Shown here: positions 27,963 to 37,704 of the stretch, piece by piece
Layout: every line of letters starts with the position of its first letter
How positions within the stretch are numbered: position 1 is the stretch's first letter
Source of the DNA: Deltaproteobacteria bacterium
Lineage (GTDB): Bacteria > Desulfobacterota > DSM-4660 > Desulfatiglandales > Desulfatiglandaceae
Reading direction: 5' to 3'
DNA length: 49,124 nt
Assembly (NCBI GenBank): GCA_019310785.1
Contig: JAFDDR010000002.1
Location: 1-49,124 of the forward strand
The notes under the pieces: generated by a model
Database searches by the model: none
The model's input: the letters and a program-made list of their open reading frames with translations, nothing else
What the model was told of the DNA's origin: nothing
Program-made: the position numbers and the translations under genes

Positions 27963-28976
27963 CTAGTTCGAACTATGAATCTTCACCAACACACCCGGTC
28001 GATAGCACAGAGGCAGCGGGTTAGACTGCGTATGCAGATCGATACCGCGCCCGAACTTGCGAAGCTCCTGTTTGGCGTACAGCTCGATGCCGAGCGTATT
28101 AGCCGTTTCCACGAAGTCGGCCGGCGCAAAGATGGTCTTAAAGGTATTCATTGTGCCCTCGGGATACGCATGCCCTTCTCCGCTGGCTATAAACCTGCGC
28201 GAGGTCCCGTCCGGATCCGTGGCCACACCCCGGTATTCCTCAAAGATTATGCCACCGAAAATGAAGTTTTTCCGGGGGTCCCCGCCCAACCGGTCTAATG
28301 CGGCCGAGTGATTGGCAAAAACATCCCTCACTTTTGCGTGAGCGATCAGCTTGTCAAAGAACTCCTGGCTTATAAGGGCCCTGACCCCGCTCATAACCTC
28401 ACCCTTGAGATTATCCTCAATATGCCTGGCTACCTCAAAACACTTGGTCTGGATATTTGTGGCAGCCGTGCCGAGAAGAAAATCCACCACTTTCTGGGTG
28501 ATCTCAAACTCAGTATAGAGATTATAGATGGTGGATGCGTCGGCATCGAGAATGACGCCCTTTAAAGCGCCCATCCTCAGATGCTCCAGGGTGATGGCAT
28601 GCTTGGCCCGCATGGTCTCGAGATGATCGTTCATGACCTGGGCCAGGGCCGCCATGTCGGTTTCAGAGCCGAATGCCCTGATCCCTTCATATTCCGCCGG
28701 CAGGATCACGTCGTCATGGGGAATATGCGGGACGGTCAGGCTCCGCACCTTACGCTTGGCCCTGTTGCCCGTTGTGCCCGGGCTTCCCGGCGGCTGGGTG
28801 GGCAAAAGATTGAGCACGCCATGTTTCTCTTCAACCACCACAGCCCGGGTGCGCACGCCCTTTCCCGGCATAAGGTTTAGTTCTCTGACCCTGCCGTAAG
28901 TATTGGGCAGGATATTGATGGAGTCGGTAAGAGACACCACATTAAAGGCATCGATCTCAAAAGGATTTAGTAACAT
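27963..28976 (-). CDS. major capsid protein (lambda gpE-like)
   Basis: MLLNPFEIDAFNVVSLTDSINILPNTYGRV...; located after the decoration gene. Confidence 0.85.
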   Translation of the reverse strand: MLLNPFEIDAFNVVSLTDSINILPNTYGRVRELNLMPGKGVRTRAVVVEEKHGVLNLLPTQPPGSPGTTGNRAKRKVRSLTVPHIPHDDVILPAEYEGIRAFGSETDMAALAQVMNDHLETMRAKHAITLEHLRMGALKGVILDADASTIYNLYTEFEITQKVVDFLLGTAATNIQTKCFEVARHIEDNLKGEVMSGVRALISQEFFDKLIAHAKVRDVFANHSAALDRLGGDPRKNFIFGGIIFEEYRGVATDPDGTSRRFIASGEGHAYPEGTMNTFKTIFAPADFVETANTLGIELYAKQELRKFGRGIDLHTQSNPLPLCYRPGVLVKIHSSN

Positions 28977-28992
28977 TGTAGGACCTCCTTGT

Positions 28993-29104
28993 CTGGATAC
29001 TGGTTTCTGGTTCCTGGTTCCTGGTTCCTGGATATCCCGCCTTAGCGGGAGATACTGGTTTCTGGTTTTATCCAGTATCCAGTATCAAGCATCCAGCATC
29101 CAGT
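28993..29104. repeat. CTGGATA-family imperfect inverted repeat
   Basis: tctggatactggtttctggttcctgg...ccagtatccagtatcaagcatccagcatccag. Confidence 0.7.
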
Positions 29105-29976
29105 TAAGCTCCTTCTCTCTCTATAATGCCTGCAGCAGCTAACACGGCTAAGTTATCCACCGTCTTAAGGGCTGCCGCGATGGCGGCAAAATTGGTGATG
29201 CTCCGGGCGTCGATATCGAGATTCTCGGCCTGGAACTCTCCGGACACTTTTCTGAGCCACAAGGTCCCGACCGCATCGCCTCCGGCCCATGACCCGCTTG
29301 ACAGGGTGATCTTGACGATCTCGCCGGTGTCGGAACTGGTCGCGCCCACCACGATATCACCCACTGCCGGCACATCGGTGCCGCCCGAGGTGAACTCCAT
29401 AGGCCATGCCAAATAATCGGGATTGATAAGCGCATCCCTTATAATGGCTACAGCTAACAGATCGGCCAAGCTGGCATCGTAATCGTCTATGACAAAGCCA
29501 TGGGCATCTTCTGAGCCGTCCACCGCGGCAAATGCGATCCTGACCATTTTGAGTGAGCCTGCCGTAACAGCGATGGTGAAAATATCGCCGACAATAAAAT
29601 CCGCGGCCCCGTCATTAAGGGTTAAGTCGATCTGCTCGCTGGTATACGCGACAGCGACAGTTGCCTGGCCCAGCGTGATATCGTCCGGGTCCCTGACCTC
29701 GAATGTCCCGGCATTGCCGGCCGCCGCAATACAAGTCAGGATATAGGTCCCTAACTTCACCTGTGCCCCGGCAGTGACGCCGGTACAGGTACCGTCACCC
29801 GTGTTTCCACCGTCTGCCGTGCCGGTAGTGGGGCAAGAAGTCTTGACCTTTCCTACGACCGCGCCGCAGGGCAGGTCCTCACCGCTGAGGATGGTGATTT
29901 TCTCCCGGGAGAAGAGATTTTCCATCTCCCATTTGAGCACATCGTTCAATCGATCATTTTCAAGTAGTTTTGCCAT
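29104..29976 (-). CDS. head decoration protein (gpD-like) with extra beta-rich domain
   Basis: LPCGAVVGKV near the N-terminus; GSWAGGDAVGTLWLRKVSGEFQAENLDID module. Confidence 0.65.
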   Translation of the reverse strand: MAKLLENDRLNDVLKWEMENLFSREKITILSGEDLPCGAVVGKVKTSCPTTGTADGGNTGDGTCTGVTAGAQVKLGTYILTCIAAAGNAGTFEVRDPDDITLGQATVAVAYTSEQIDLTLNDGAADFIVGDIFTIAVTAGSLKMVRIAFAAVDGSEDAHGFVIDDYDASLADLLAVAIIRDALINPDYLAWPMEFTSGGTDVPAVGDIVVGATSSDTGEIVKITLSSGSWAGGDAVGTLWLRKVSGEFQAENLDIDARSITNFAAIAAALKTVDNLAVLAAAGIIEREGA

Positions 29977-30052
29977 GATTTATCTCCTTATTAAATTTGA
30001 AGTTCGGAGTTTGAAGTTTGAAGTTCGGGGTTAACTTTAGGCACTCCACACT

Positions 30053-31336
30053 TCAAACTTTCGGTGCTGCCTGATCGCGCCGTTTGCGGGCATCGGCCAA
30101 CAGCGGATTGACCTCGCCGGTATTATTCGGCCCCACCGTTGAGATGATTTCATCCTTGCCGTCCTGTACCGCCTTGTATTCAAGAATTTTTTTCCGGGCA
30201 TCTTCGACGCTCACGCCCTCTTTCAGGAAACCGGCAGCCATCTCCGGCACACCGCCTAAGACACAGAGATCCAATATCCCCGTCATGGTGTCCATAGCGT
30301 CCTTTCGCCCCTGGGCCACGGCATCGGCGGTTATCTTTTCCAGATCCACCGGTTTCTCTTCTGACCGGGGGACATAACCGAGTTCCGCTAACACTGCCCC
30401 GGCGTCCATATCGGGCATGGTGAGAAGTTCCTGCAGTTGTGTTTTAAACTCTGCGCTTGTAATTGGATTTGTTGACATAATTTGACCTCCTTGCTTAGTA
30501 TTGGAATTTATATATTTAATAGCCTGATCCCATGACATGATTTCATCGGCCAGGCCTGCATCTATGGCGGCTTGCCCCTGAAAGGAACCCGCCTCGGTTG
30601 CCATAATCGCCGCTGCTTCGACATTCCTGTTTCTCGCTACGGTGTCTACGAACAGGTCGCGCGTTTTCATCACTCTTTCATGGATTATCTTGTAAGCCTC
30701 GGTGCTCAGTTCCTGATGGGGCGAGAAATCGTTCTTGCGGGCCCCGGCAAAAATCGTGGTATATTTCAGGCCTTCCTTTACATCAAAAGCGCTCTGATCG
30801 ACATGCTCGGCAATCACTCCGATAGAACCAACCAGACCCGTGCGCGGCAAAAATATCCTGTCCGCTGCCGAGGCAATAGCGTAGGCCGCTGATAAGGCCA
30901 TCTCATTGACCATGGCATAGATCGGCTTTTGCCCCCTGGCCTCATAGATCTCATCGACTAAGTCAAAGACCCCGGCCACCTCTCCGCCATGACTTTCAAT
31001 GTCGAAAAGGGTCGCATCCGCGTCAGCATCGTCCATGGCTTGCCTGAAATCGGCCCGTATCTGCTCATACGATGTAAGGCCGGACAGGGTCGTAAGGCCG
31101 CCGGTACGATGCACTAATGAGCCGTGTACGGGGATAACGGCAATTCGCTCATGGGTCTCCTCCAATATCTGTGGATTGGCAGGGATCCAATCCTGTGCCG
31201 TTAAGGGCATGGGCACCTGGAGCCCGATCCGGACACCGATCACGCTGAGTATTATGTCTAACATCTCGCGTTGGATCATAAGCGGCGTATTGATTATCCT
31301 GCCTGCCAACCGCGTCAAAACAGCTTTTTCGTTCAT
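30053..31336 (-). CDS. S49-family capsid maturation protease/scaffold
   Basis: IAVIPVHGSLVHR, DIESHGGEVAGVFDL, SAAYAIASAADRIFLPRTGLVGSIGVI. Confidence 0.88.
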   Translation of the reverse strand: MNEKAVLTRLAGRIINTPLMIQREMLDIILSVIGVRIGLQVPMPLTAQDWIPANPQILEETHERIAVIPVHGSLVHRTGGLTTLSGLTSYEQIRADFRQAMDDADADATLFDIESHGGEVAGVFDLVDEIYEARGQKPIYAMVNEMALSAAYAIASAADRIFLPRTGLVGSIGVIAEHVDQSAFDVKEGLKYTTIFAGARKNDFSPHQELSTEAYKIIHERVMKTRDLFVDTVARNRNVEAAAIMATEAGSFQGQAAIDAGLADEIMSWDQAIKYINSNTKQGGQIMSTNPITSAEFKTQLQELLTMPDMDAGAVLAELGYVPRSEEKPVDLEKITADAVAQGRKDAMDTMTGILDLCVLGGVPEMAAGFLKEGVSVEDARKKILEYKAVQDGKDEIISTVGPNNTGEVNPLLADARKRRDQAAPKV

Positions 31337-31380
31337 TTGAATTACCCTTCGGATTGATGATTGTTGATTGACGCTCTTTT

Positions 31381-31466
31381 TCCTTCGTCACTCGTCATTC
31401 CTTATTCGTCATTCGATTATTTTCTTTAACAATCGAATGACGAATAATCGAATCCCGAATTACGAA
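31381..31466. repeat. intergenic hairpin repeat block with perfect 15-bp stem
   Basis: attcgtcattcgatt (31404-31418) pairs with aatcgaatgacgaat (31431-31445). Confidence 0.9.
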
Positions 31467-31492
31467 GTTTTATCCTTTTGATTCCCGACCCT

Positions 31493-32992
31493 TTATTCCT
31501 CGTTATCTATTAATTGCTGCGCCTTCCCGCTCTTATCGGTCATCCGGCCGTCGCTGTCGTAGACGTTCTCGTGTTTATCGGCCCGCTTATTGTCCCTGCT
31601 GATCTCCTCATCCACTACCTCGCTGTCATGCCCGCGCTCACCCACTACCTGGGACCGCGACTTAAACCCTGACCGGACCGCGTCTTTTTCAGCCTGCACA
31701 TCCTTGAGGGGATCCACCCATGGCCAGCCGTCTATATCCCATTTGATTCGATGATATTTACGCCTGTTGGAAGTATAATCAGGCATGATGAGACCACGGG
31801 AAAGGACGGCGGTATCGACCCACCGTTGTGTGACCCGCCTGCAAAACTGAAAGACCAGCACGGTGTAGATGGTCTGTTTGCAGATTCGTTGAAACTCCAG
31901 ATTGCCCGCGCGAATGGATGAGTAATTGACGTCCTCCAGATTGCCCGAGAATTTTTCGTATGTGAGCCCCCCGAATCCCCTGGCGGCCCTGCGATCCTGG
32001 CGCTTGGTGAATGCCTCGTACCCGCCTCCCACGTCCGCGGGATTGGAAAACTTCACGTCCATTCCCGTTGGCAGAACAGGAAACGTCCCCGGCTCCAGGG
32101 CCACCACGTCGCGGCCCTCGGAATCGTCATCGGTCTTCTTTCCAAGAGGCGGGTAATCCACCGACTCGCCCGGCATCTCGGTAATAAACCCGCCGAACAT
32201 GGCAGCGCCCTTTTTGCGCACTATTTCGGCGTCGTCAAACTGATTGGTTTCGTGTTGGGTTACGATGACCGAGGCGAGCCAGGGAGTGCCGAGAAGCTGA
32301 CCTGCCCTGAGGGGCCGAAAAACATGGATGATTTCCGAAGCTGGGACGCGGATCCGTTTAGAGTGGTCCCCGGAAGTAAGAAACGACTCGCCCGGGTGTT
32401 CTTTCCACAGCCAGTATGCTGCGCGTTTTCCGGCCTTGTTAATCTCGATCCCCATGCGGATCTCGTTTCCGTTGGGCGCCATAGAGTTATATGTTTCATC
32501 GAGATGGTCGCCCTCGAGGAGCTGAAGCTGGAGCGGCACGGAAAACCCTGACTCGGGTCTGCGCGGTCTGAACCTGACAAGCATATGCCCGCCCTCGATT
32601 ATGCCCCTGGTGAGCAGGGACTGAAGACCGTAGAAATCGCATATCTCATCCGCATCCGCCTCTAAGACCCAATCGGCCCAGAGCTCCTGGATCTCGGCCT
32701 TGAGATCCGGATCTTTCAGGAGCCACCTCGGTGTGATGCCCGTACCCACGAGATTGGCCACCAACGTGTCCATCCCGCCTGTGGCCAGGGGATCATTCCT
32801 CACCAACTGACGCGATCGTGCCCGGAGTGTACCGAGAGAGCTGAAGAGCGTTGTATTGGCCCCGGCCGTGGAAGTACCCCAGGTGCTCATCCGCCTGCCA
32901 TAGGCCGCACCCTCATAGGGACCTGCATAGGCTTTCGCGGGTATGGGATCACCCTTTGCGTCTACGATTTTAAGGTATGCTGATCTGGCCAT
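31493..32992 (-). CDS. portal protein (lambda family)
   Basis: 499 aa; NPLATGGMDTLVANLVGTGITPRW, RRAARGFGGLTYEKFSGNLEDVNYSSIRAGNLEFQR. Confidence 0.88.
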   Translation of the reverse strand: MARSAYLKIVDAKGDPIPAKAYAGPYEGAAYGRRMSTWGTSTAGANTTLFSSLGTLRARSRQLVRNDPLATGGMDTLVANLVGTGITPRWLLKDPDLKAEIQELWADWVLEADADEICDFYGLQSLLTRGIIEGGHMLVRFRPRRPESGFSVPLQLQLLEGDHLDETYNSMAPNGNEIRMGIEINKAGKRAAYWLWKEHPGESFLTSGDHSKRIRVPASEIIHVFRPLRAGQLLGTPWLASVIVTQHETNQFDDAEIVRKKGAAMFGGFITEMPGESVDYPPLGKKTDDDSEGRDVVALEPGTFPVLPTGMDVKFSNPADVGGGYEAFTKRQDRRAARGFGGLTYEKFSGNLEDVNYSSIRAGNLEFQRICKQTIYTVLVFQFCRRVTQRWVDTAVLSRGLIMPDYTSNRRKYHRIKWDIDGWPWVDPLKDVQAEKDAVRSGFKSRSQVVGERGHDSEVVDEEISRDNKRADKHENVYDSDGRMTDKSGKAQQLIDNEE

Positions 32993-33102
32993 TTTGGATT
33001 GTTGATTGTTGATCGATGATTGTCTTTGGATTGTTGATTTATGATTGTAACTGCTGTTGATTTGTGATTGTTTGTCCTTTCAATCAACAATCAACAATCC
33101 CC

Positions 33103-33324
33103 TTAAAGCCCCTTACTCGTCTGTGTAAGCAAAAACCGCCTGCGACCGGCACCGGCCTGCAGTTCCGTCTTTATCTCCGTCCGGAGGGTACGCAGCTTAT
33201 CTATTTCGGCCTCGGCATAACGGATCTGCTTGTCGCCAAGCGAGACACTCACCTCCCGCTCGCCGGTGGCCAACGCCACGATCGCCGCTTCAACGTTTGT
33301 TAGATCTGTGTTGGTAAAAGCCAT
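33103..33324 (-). CDS. gpW-like head-tail joining protein
   Basis: MAFTNTDLTNVEAAIVALATGEREVSVSLGDKQIRYAEAEIDKLRTL. Confidence 0.75.
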   Translation of the reverse strand: MAFTNTDLTNVEAAIVALATGEREVSVSLGDKQIRYAEAEIDKLRTLRTEIKTELQAGAGRRRFLLTQTSKGL

Positions 33325-33565
33325 GCTGGATCCTGGATGCTCGATGCTGGATACTGGTTTCTGGATCCTGGATACTGGTTCTTGGATACTGGTTTTTCCT
33401 CCATCCTGCAAAAAAAAGACCGGCCAAAATGCAGGGTGTGCAGCCACTGCACTGGCCGGTCTAAGAAGGAGGAAAAGATTAGATAGGATTATATCATGGG
33501 TTTTTTCTCACTTTTGAAATCTTTTCAAATCTTTTGAAATCTTTTCATATATATGTCATCTTTTT

Positions 33566-33808
33566 TCATATCTTTTCATCTTTTCGCTTGACAGGCTGTT
33601 TTTCCCCCTTCTTTTTCGGCTGTTTTTTCATGCTCCCGTTCAAGATCTGATCCTTGCGCCACTGATCGATCAACCCCGTATCCGATGCCCATATTCCGGA
33701 AAGCTTATTTGCCGGAAAGCCCCTGTGTCGAATCAAGGCCAGGATCGTCGGGGCGCTAAACCCGTAATAATTAGTAATCTCTCCCATCCCGTTAAGTGCT
33801 GTCATGGT
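33566..33808 (-). CDS. small DNA-binding protein
   Basis: NYYGFSAPTILALIRHRGFPANKLSGIWASDTGLIDQWRKDQI resembles an HTH. Confidence 0.45.
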   Translation of the reverse strand, partial: TMTALNGMGEITNYYGFSAPTILALIRHRGFPANKLSGIWASDTGLIDQWRKDQILNGSMKKQPKKKGEKQPVKRKDEKI

Positions 33809-33890
33809 TGATCTCCCCTTTACACAATTTCCGATGTTAAATATCGCCACATTAACTTCAACCACTAACCTATGCCCCCGCCCTTCTTTC

Positions 33891-33936
33891 CTTCGTCACT
33901 CGTCACTCCTTGATCGTCATTCGATTACTTTCTTTA
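33891..33936. repeat. truncated hairpin repeat (left arm only)
   Basis: cttcgtcactcgtcactccttgatcgtcattcgattactttctttaac without right arm. Confidence 0.75.
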
Positions 33937-34081
33937 ACAGTGTAATAGGTGGAAAATAGCCTCTGTGCGCTCTGTGTCTCCGTGGCCTTCTATTCGATGT
34001 TCGATGTTCGACGTTCATCTTTTCTCCGTGTCCTCTGTGAGAGGGTTTTTTCAATCATCAATCAACAATCATCAATTTATT

Positions 34082-36076
34082 TCAACTCATAAACTTCGAT
34101 CGCGCAACCTTGATTGATCCTCTGCCTCCAGCCTTCTTGCCGTCCTTGCCGCCGCTATCCAACCCCAAGTGCTTGAGATAGATATCTGCCATGGCCATGT
34201 GATATCCCGAGATATCCCACGCATGGTTATCGCGACTCTCGATCACCTCCCATATCCCTTTCTCGTCATTCCTGACCTCCGAGCACATCTGCCTCGCCCA
34301 ATCGATGGTAGTGTCCTTATGCAGGTGCCATGCCCCCGGGTCTATGGGAGATATCTGAAGGCGATTTACCAGCATATCCTTATAATGATTTACGTTAAGC
34401 CCGTATAGCCTGATATCGCGGCCTTTCTTCCGGTGTTTTTCCCCGGGTTTATCCCACCGCCAGGCCAGGGCCATGCGGTTGTGGCCTCTGATCCCCATCA
34501 CGCGCGGGTTATGTTTCCGGCACCAGTCATAGACCTCTCCTGTCCGGTGCCCGCCCGTATCGATAAAGACCAGTTGTACGGGGTATTCAGCCCCGTCCAT
34601 ATCCCTGTAGACATCCGAAAACAGTACCTGCTCCAAGGCCCTGAAATCCTTGGAATGCACTGAGGGGACAAATCCCTCGCGCACCTGCCAGCTCTCCAGG
34701 TCGGGCCAGGGGCCCCAGGCCCGGATCTCGTACCAGAATCCGTCATCCTGCGTATCCGCAACCGCGGTCAGTCCCACGAGCGGTTCTGACGGCACTACCC
34801 CTCGGTCCCGATCGTCCCGCAAAGCCAAAATGTCATCTTCTTTTCGTGCCCGGATCTTTGGCCTGTAGGCCTCGGCCTTATGGGCATTGATAAAGTCCTG
34901 TAGCTTTGCCGGATCCTTCCGGCCCCGCAAAAAAGCCGCGGCAACCTTGGACAAAGACATAAAAGAGCTTATCCATGAGGGGACCTGGACGCCGATTTTT
35001 CGGGGGCGCTCTTTTTCGAGATATTTGAACATCTCTATGCCGCCCTCGACCTTTTCTCCTTCATCCCGCTGTCGCGTGCGCCATTGGCCCCCACGAACCG
35101 CCTTATTCCGCTGGTTGTCATCCCATTGGGCCTTACAGATCGCGCATTCATACCAGGCAAGGCCCAGGGCTTCCATCCGCTCCGGATCCGGATGGACCTC
35201 CTTCTCCTCGTCATTGACCTCCTTATCCCACTTGATCTGATCAAACGTCATCAAGTGATGCTTATGGCATCCGGGGCATTTTACCCAATAATCAAACACC
35301 ACCTGGGCCTCGGGCGGTACCTTGCCGGGGATCCCCAGCAATGCCTTCGAGATGGGGGCGCTCTCGAGGGTCGGCTTTGATATCTTGATAATCTTGTGAT
35401 CATGCTGATATGTGATGGTCCGTTTTTCACCCTGAGAGATGGGGTCTGTTTCTCTTTTGCTGGGTTGATCGGGATATAGATCGGTCTCATCGAAGATCAT
35501 GACCTTGATGGGCCGGTTGGCCATCCGCGCGGGAGATCCGGCCCACCCGAGGTAGATCGGCATATGCAGCAGTTTTATGCGCAGCGACGATTTGTCATCC
35601 TCGTACCCGGTCAGATAACTCCTGAGGCGCTGCGAACTCTCGATCATCGGCAGTATGCGGTCCTTGCAGTTCTCTGCCGCGGTCGGACGGTCAGGATAAT
35701 TGTACTGCACCGGGCCCGGACTCCGGTCGATGCACCATCCGACAAAATTATGAACGCATTCCGACTTCCCGACCTGATTGGCCGCGCATATGATCACCGT
35801 GCGCACATAAGGGAGGGCCATGGCATCCATGATCCCGGCCAGATATGGCGTCACCTCATTGCGCCAGGGACCCTCAAGCTTGCTTAGAGTCACAATCCGG
35901 TGCCGCTCGGCCCACTTGCTCGGTCGGATCGGCCGGCGCGTGCGCATGATCTTTTTTTCCGCCCGCGAAAACGAGCCCACATACTCGAGGCGGCCTTTCT
36001 CTTTCAGTTTCTTGAGGAGAACGGGCGACAACCATTTGGAGGGGTTATTAACGACTATTGAAGATTGAATATCCAT
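34082..36076 (-). CDS. terminase large subunit (GpA family)
   Basis: RPIRPSKWAERHRI, PYVRTVIICAANQVGKSECVHNFVGWCIDRSPGPVQYNYPD. Confidence 0.9.
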   Translation of the reverse strand: MDIQSSIVVNNPSKWLSPVLLKKLKEKGRLEYVGSFSRAEKKIMRTRRPIRPSKWAERHRIVTLSKLEGPWRNEVTPYLAGIMDAMALPYVRTVIICAANQVGKSECVHNFVGWCIDRSPGPVQYNYPDRPTAAENCKDRILPMIESSQRLRSYLTGYEDDKSSLRIKLLHMPIYLGWAGSPARMANRPIKVMIFDETDLYPDQPSKRETDPISQGEKRTITYQHDHKIIKISKPTLESAPISKALLGIPGKVPPEAQVVFDYWVKCPGCHKHHLMTFDQIKWDKEVNDEEKEVHPDPERMEALGLAWYECAICKAQWDDNQRNKAVRGGQWRTRQRDEGEKVEGGIEMFKYLEKERPRKIGVQVPSWISSFMSLSKVAAAFLRGRKDPAKLQDFINAHKAEAYRPKIRARKEDDILALRDDRDRGVVPSEPLVGLTAVADTQDDGFWYEIRAWGPWPDLESWQVREGFVPSVHSKDFRALEQVLFSDVYRDMDGAEYPVQLVFIDTGGHRTGEVYDWCRKHNPRVMGIRGHNRMALAWRWDKPGEKHRKKGRDIRLYGLNVNHYKDMLVNRLQISPIDPGAWHLHKDTTIDWARQMCSEVRNDEKGIWEVIESRDNHAWDISGYHMAMADIYLKHLGLDSGGKDGKKAGGRGSIKVARSKFMS

Positions 36077-36096
36077 TATGTTCTCACGCAAGGCCG

Positions 36097-36867
36097 CTAA
36101 GCTTTTTCTATATCCGCTGCTTCGAATACAACTTGAAACTGACCCATCTTGGCCATCTGATTATTCACCTCATCAAACTTCCGAGCCATGGCCGCTATAA
36201 ATTCCGCCTCGAGGTTGGGGTCTCCACGCACAAGCTCAATCCATGCGAGGGCCTGGGTCAGGTGCATATTCCTGACCTCCTGATCGTATACGATTTTATG
36301 CGCAGACGTCTGCAGTTCCACCTCGGCTGTGAGTGTATACATGTCATCTTTTATTCCCAACTCATAATCCAACAGCCGGTTCTGTTTCTCTATTTTATCG
36401 GCCTCGCCTTTGACTTTCCGCCGCTGATTCATATCCATCACGGCTGCCGGGTCACCACGGTAAGCGACATATTTTTTAGCATAGGCAATAAGATCACTTT
36501 CCAGTACTGTGCTATCCTCCTGCACCGTCATTTGCTGATATTTGTTTTTGGCGGCCAGGAGTTTACTTTTTCCGCACGGATAACCTGCCCTGGCCAGACA
36601 CTCTTTCATTTCCTCGCCGGTTTTAAACCGCTTTTCGCTCTCGGCAGGAGCCTGCTGCTTCTCCGGAAAATAAACCGGCCACAACCGGGCCACACACTCC
36701 GTCAGTGCGTCCCTGGCCGCATCTAAATTGGACTTGTTGGCCTTGGCCTCGGCGGGATCGTCCTTAAATGCCTTTTCGCAGGCATCCTTGGTATCCTGGA
36801 AGATCTCCAATTCCTCCCGGTCCGCATCTTCCGCAACCTCTATGAGCCTATTGAATTTATCCGGCAT
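36097..36867 (-). CDS. terminase small subunit-like protein
   Basis: 256 aa directly upstream of TerL; MDMNQRRKVKGEADKIEKQNRLLDYEL. Confidence 0.5.
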   Translation of the reverse strand: MPDKFNRLIEVAEDADREELEIFQDTKDACEKAFKDDPAEAKANKSNLDAARDALTECVARLWPVYFPEKQQAPAESEKRFKTGEEMKECLARAGYPCGKSKLLAAKNKYQQMTVQEDSTVLESDLIAYAKKYVAYRGDPAAVMDMNQRRKVKGEADKIEKQNRLLDYELGIKDDMYTLTAEVELQTSAHKIVYDQEVRNMHLTQALAWIELVRGDPNLEAEFIAAMARKFDEVNNQMAKMGQFQVVFEAADIEKA

Positions 36868-36887
36868 ATTTCCGTCTCACATTAGGA

Positions 36888-37016
36888 TTAATGATTGTTG
36901 ATTGATATTCGATTAAGAAAATAACCCATAACCAGATCCACCAGCCACACCAACCCAAACCCGGCCAACAGCCCGATAAACGCCAAAATCCCAAAAGTCC
37001 CATAAACTGCCGCCAT
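36888..37016 (-). CDS. 42-aa membrane protein
   Basis: Manual translation MAAVYGTFGILAFIGLLAGFGLVWLVDLVMGYFLNRISINNH; SD ggaggaa. Confidence 0.4.
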   Translation of the reverse strand: MAAVYGTFGILAFIGLLAGFGLVWLVDLVMGYFLNRISINNH

Positions 37017-37026
37017 TTTTTCCTCC

Positions 37027-37133
37027 TTCCTTCGTCACTCGTCACTCGGCTGTTCGTCATTCGATTGATTTTCTTTAACAATCGAGCAACGAGTAATCGA
37101 GGTAAGCGAAGACTCCGATCCCGAATTACGAAC
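37027..37133. repeat. intergenic hairpin repeat block
   Basis: ccttcgtcactcgtcactcggctgttcgtcattcgattgattttctttaacaatcgag...ggtaagcgaagactccga. Confidence 0.8.
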
Positions 37134-37378
37134 ATCATCCTTGCCAAAAACGCTAAAGGATTTCTTGGCGCGAAGTGAACTTAACTTCCTCCCCTTTTAC
37201 GATAGGCTCTTCACCCTCTCGTCTGTCTGCCCGGAATACCCACTTCCAGCAAAGCCCGTGTTTTGTTGCTCTAAGCAGAACACAGGTCCATGAACCGCCG
37301 CCGGGAACGTCATGGATAGTTTTCTAACAAGCGGGGGCAGTCATCCGTTCCATCTTAATTCTTCGCGCCAAGCGTTTA

Positions 37379-37672
37379 TCAAAATAAACACAACTGGTTT
37401 TTATTCCTTTTCTTCCACCGTGTCAGCGCATGGTGTTTCGCATCATACCGAAGATGACATGGCGCACACGCGGCACACAGATTCTCAGGTCGGCAATCCA
37501 TCGGCCTGTGATTACAATGAGCCACAGTCAATGTCCTTTTGTGCGTATCAAACATCTCTCCCGGTAACCGGCACTGCTTCCCGCACATCTCACACTGCCA
37601 ATCCGCCTCTTCCTTCACGGCCAACGAGATCTCCGGCCAATCATCCGGATATTTACTCCAGTCTACGGGCAT
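37379..37672 (-). CDS. HNH endonuclease-like protein
   Basis: CEMCGKQC...LTVAHCNHRPMDCRPENLCAACAPCHLRYDAKHH. Confidence 0.75.
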   Translation of the reverse strand: MPVDWSKYPDDWPEISLAVKEEADWQCEMCGKQCRLPGEMFDTHKRTLTVAHCNHRPMDCRPENLCAACAPCHLRYDAKHHALTRWKKRNKNQLCLF

Positions 37673-37704
37673 CTATTCCCCTCACCATCCTTGCGCCTCA
37701 CGCC

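Noticed and set aside
36857-37147. 96-aa minus ORF MARMMFVIRDRSLRLP...
   Set aside because: Begins in the intergenic repeat; the better gene model is the 42-aa membrane protein at 36888-37016 in another frame.
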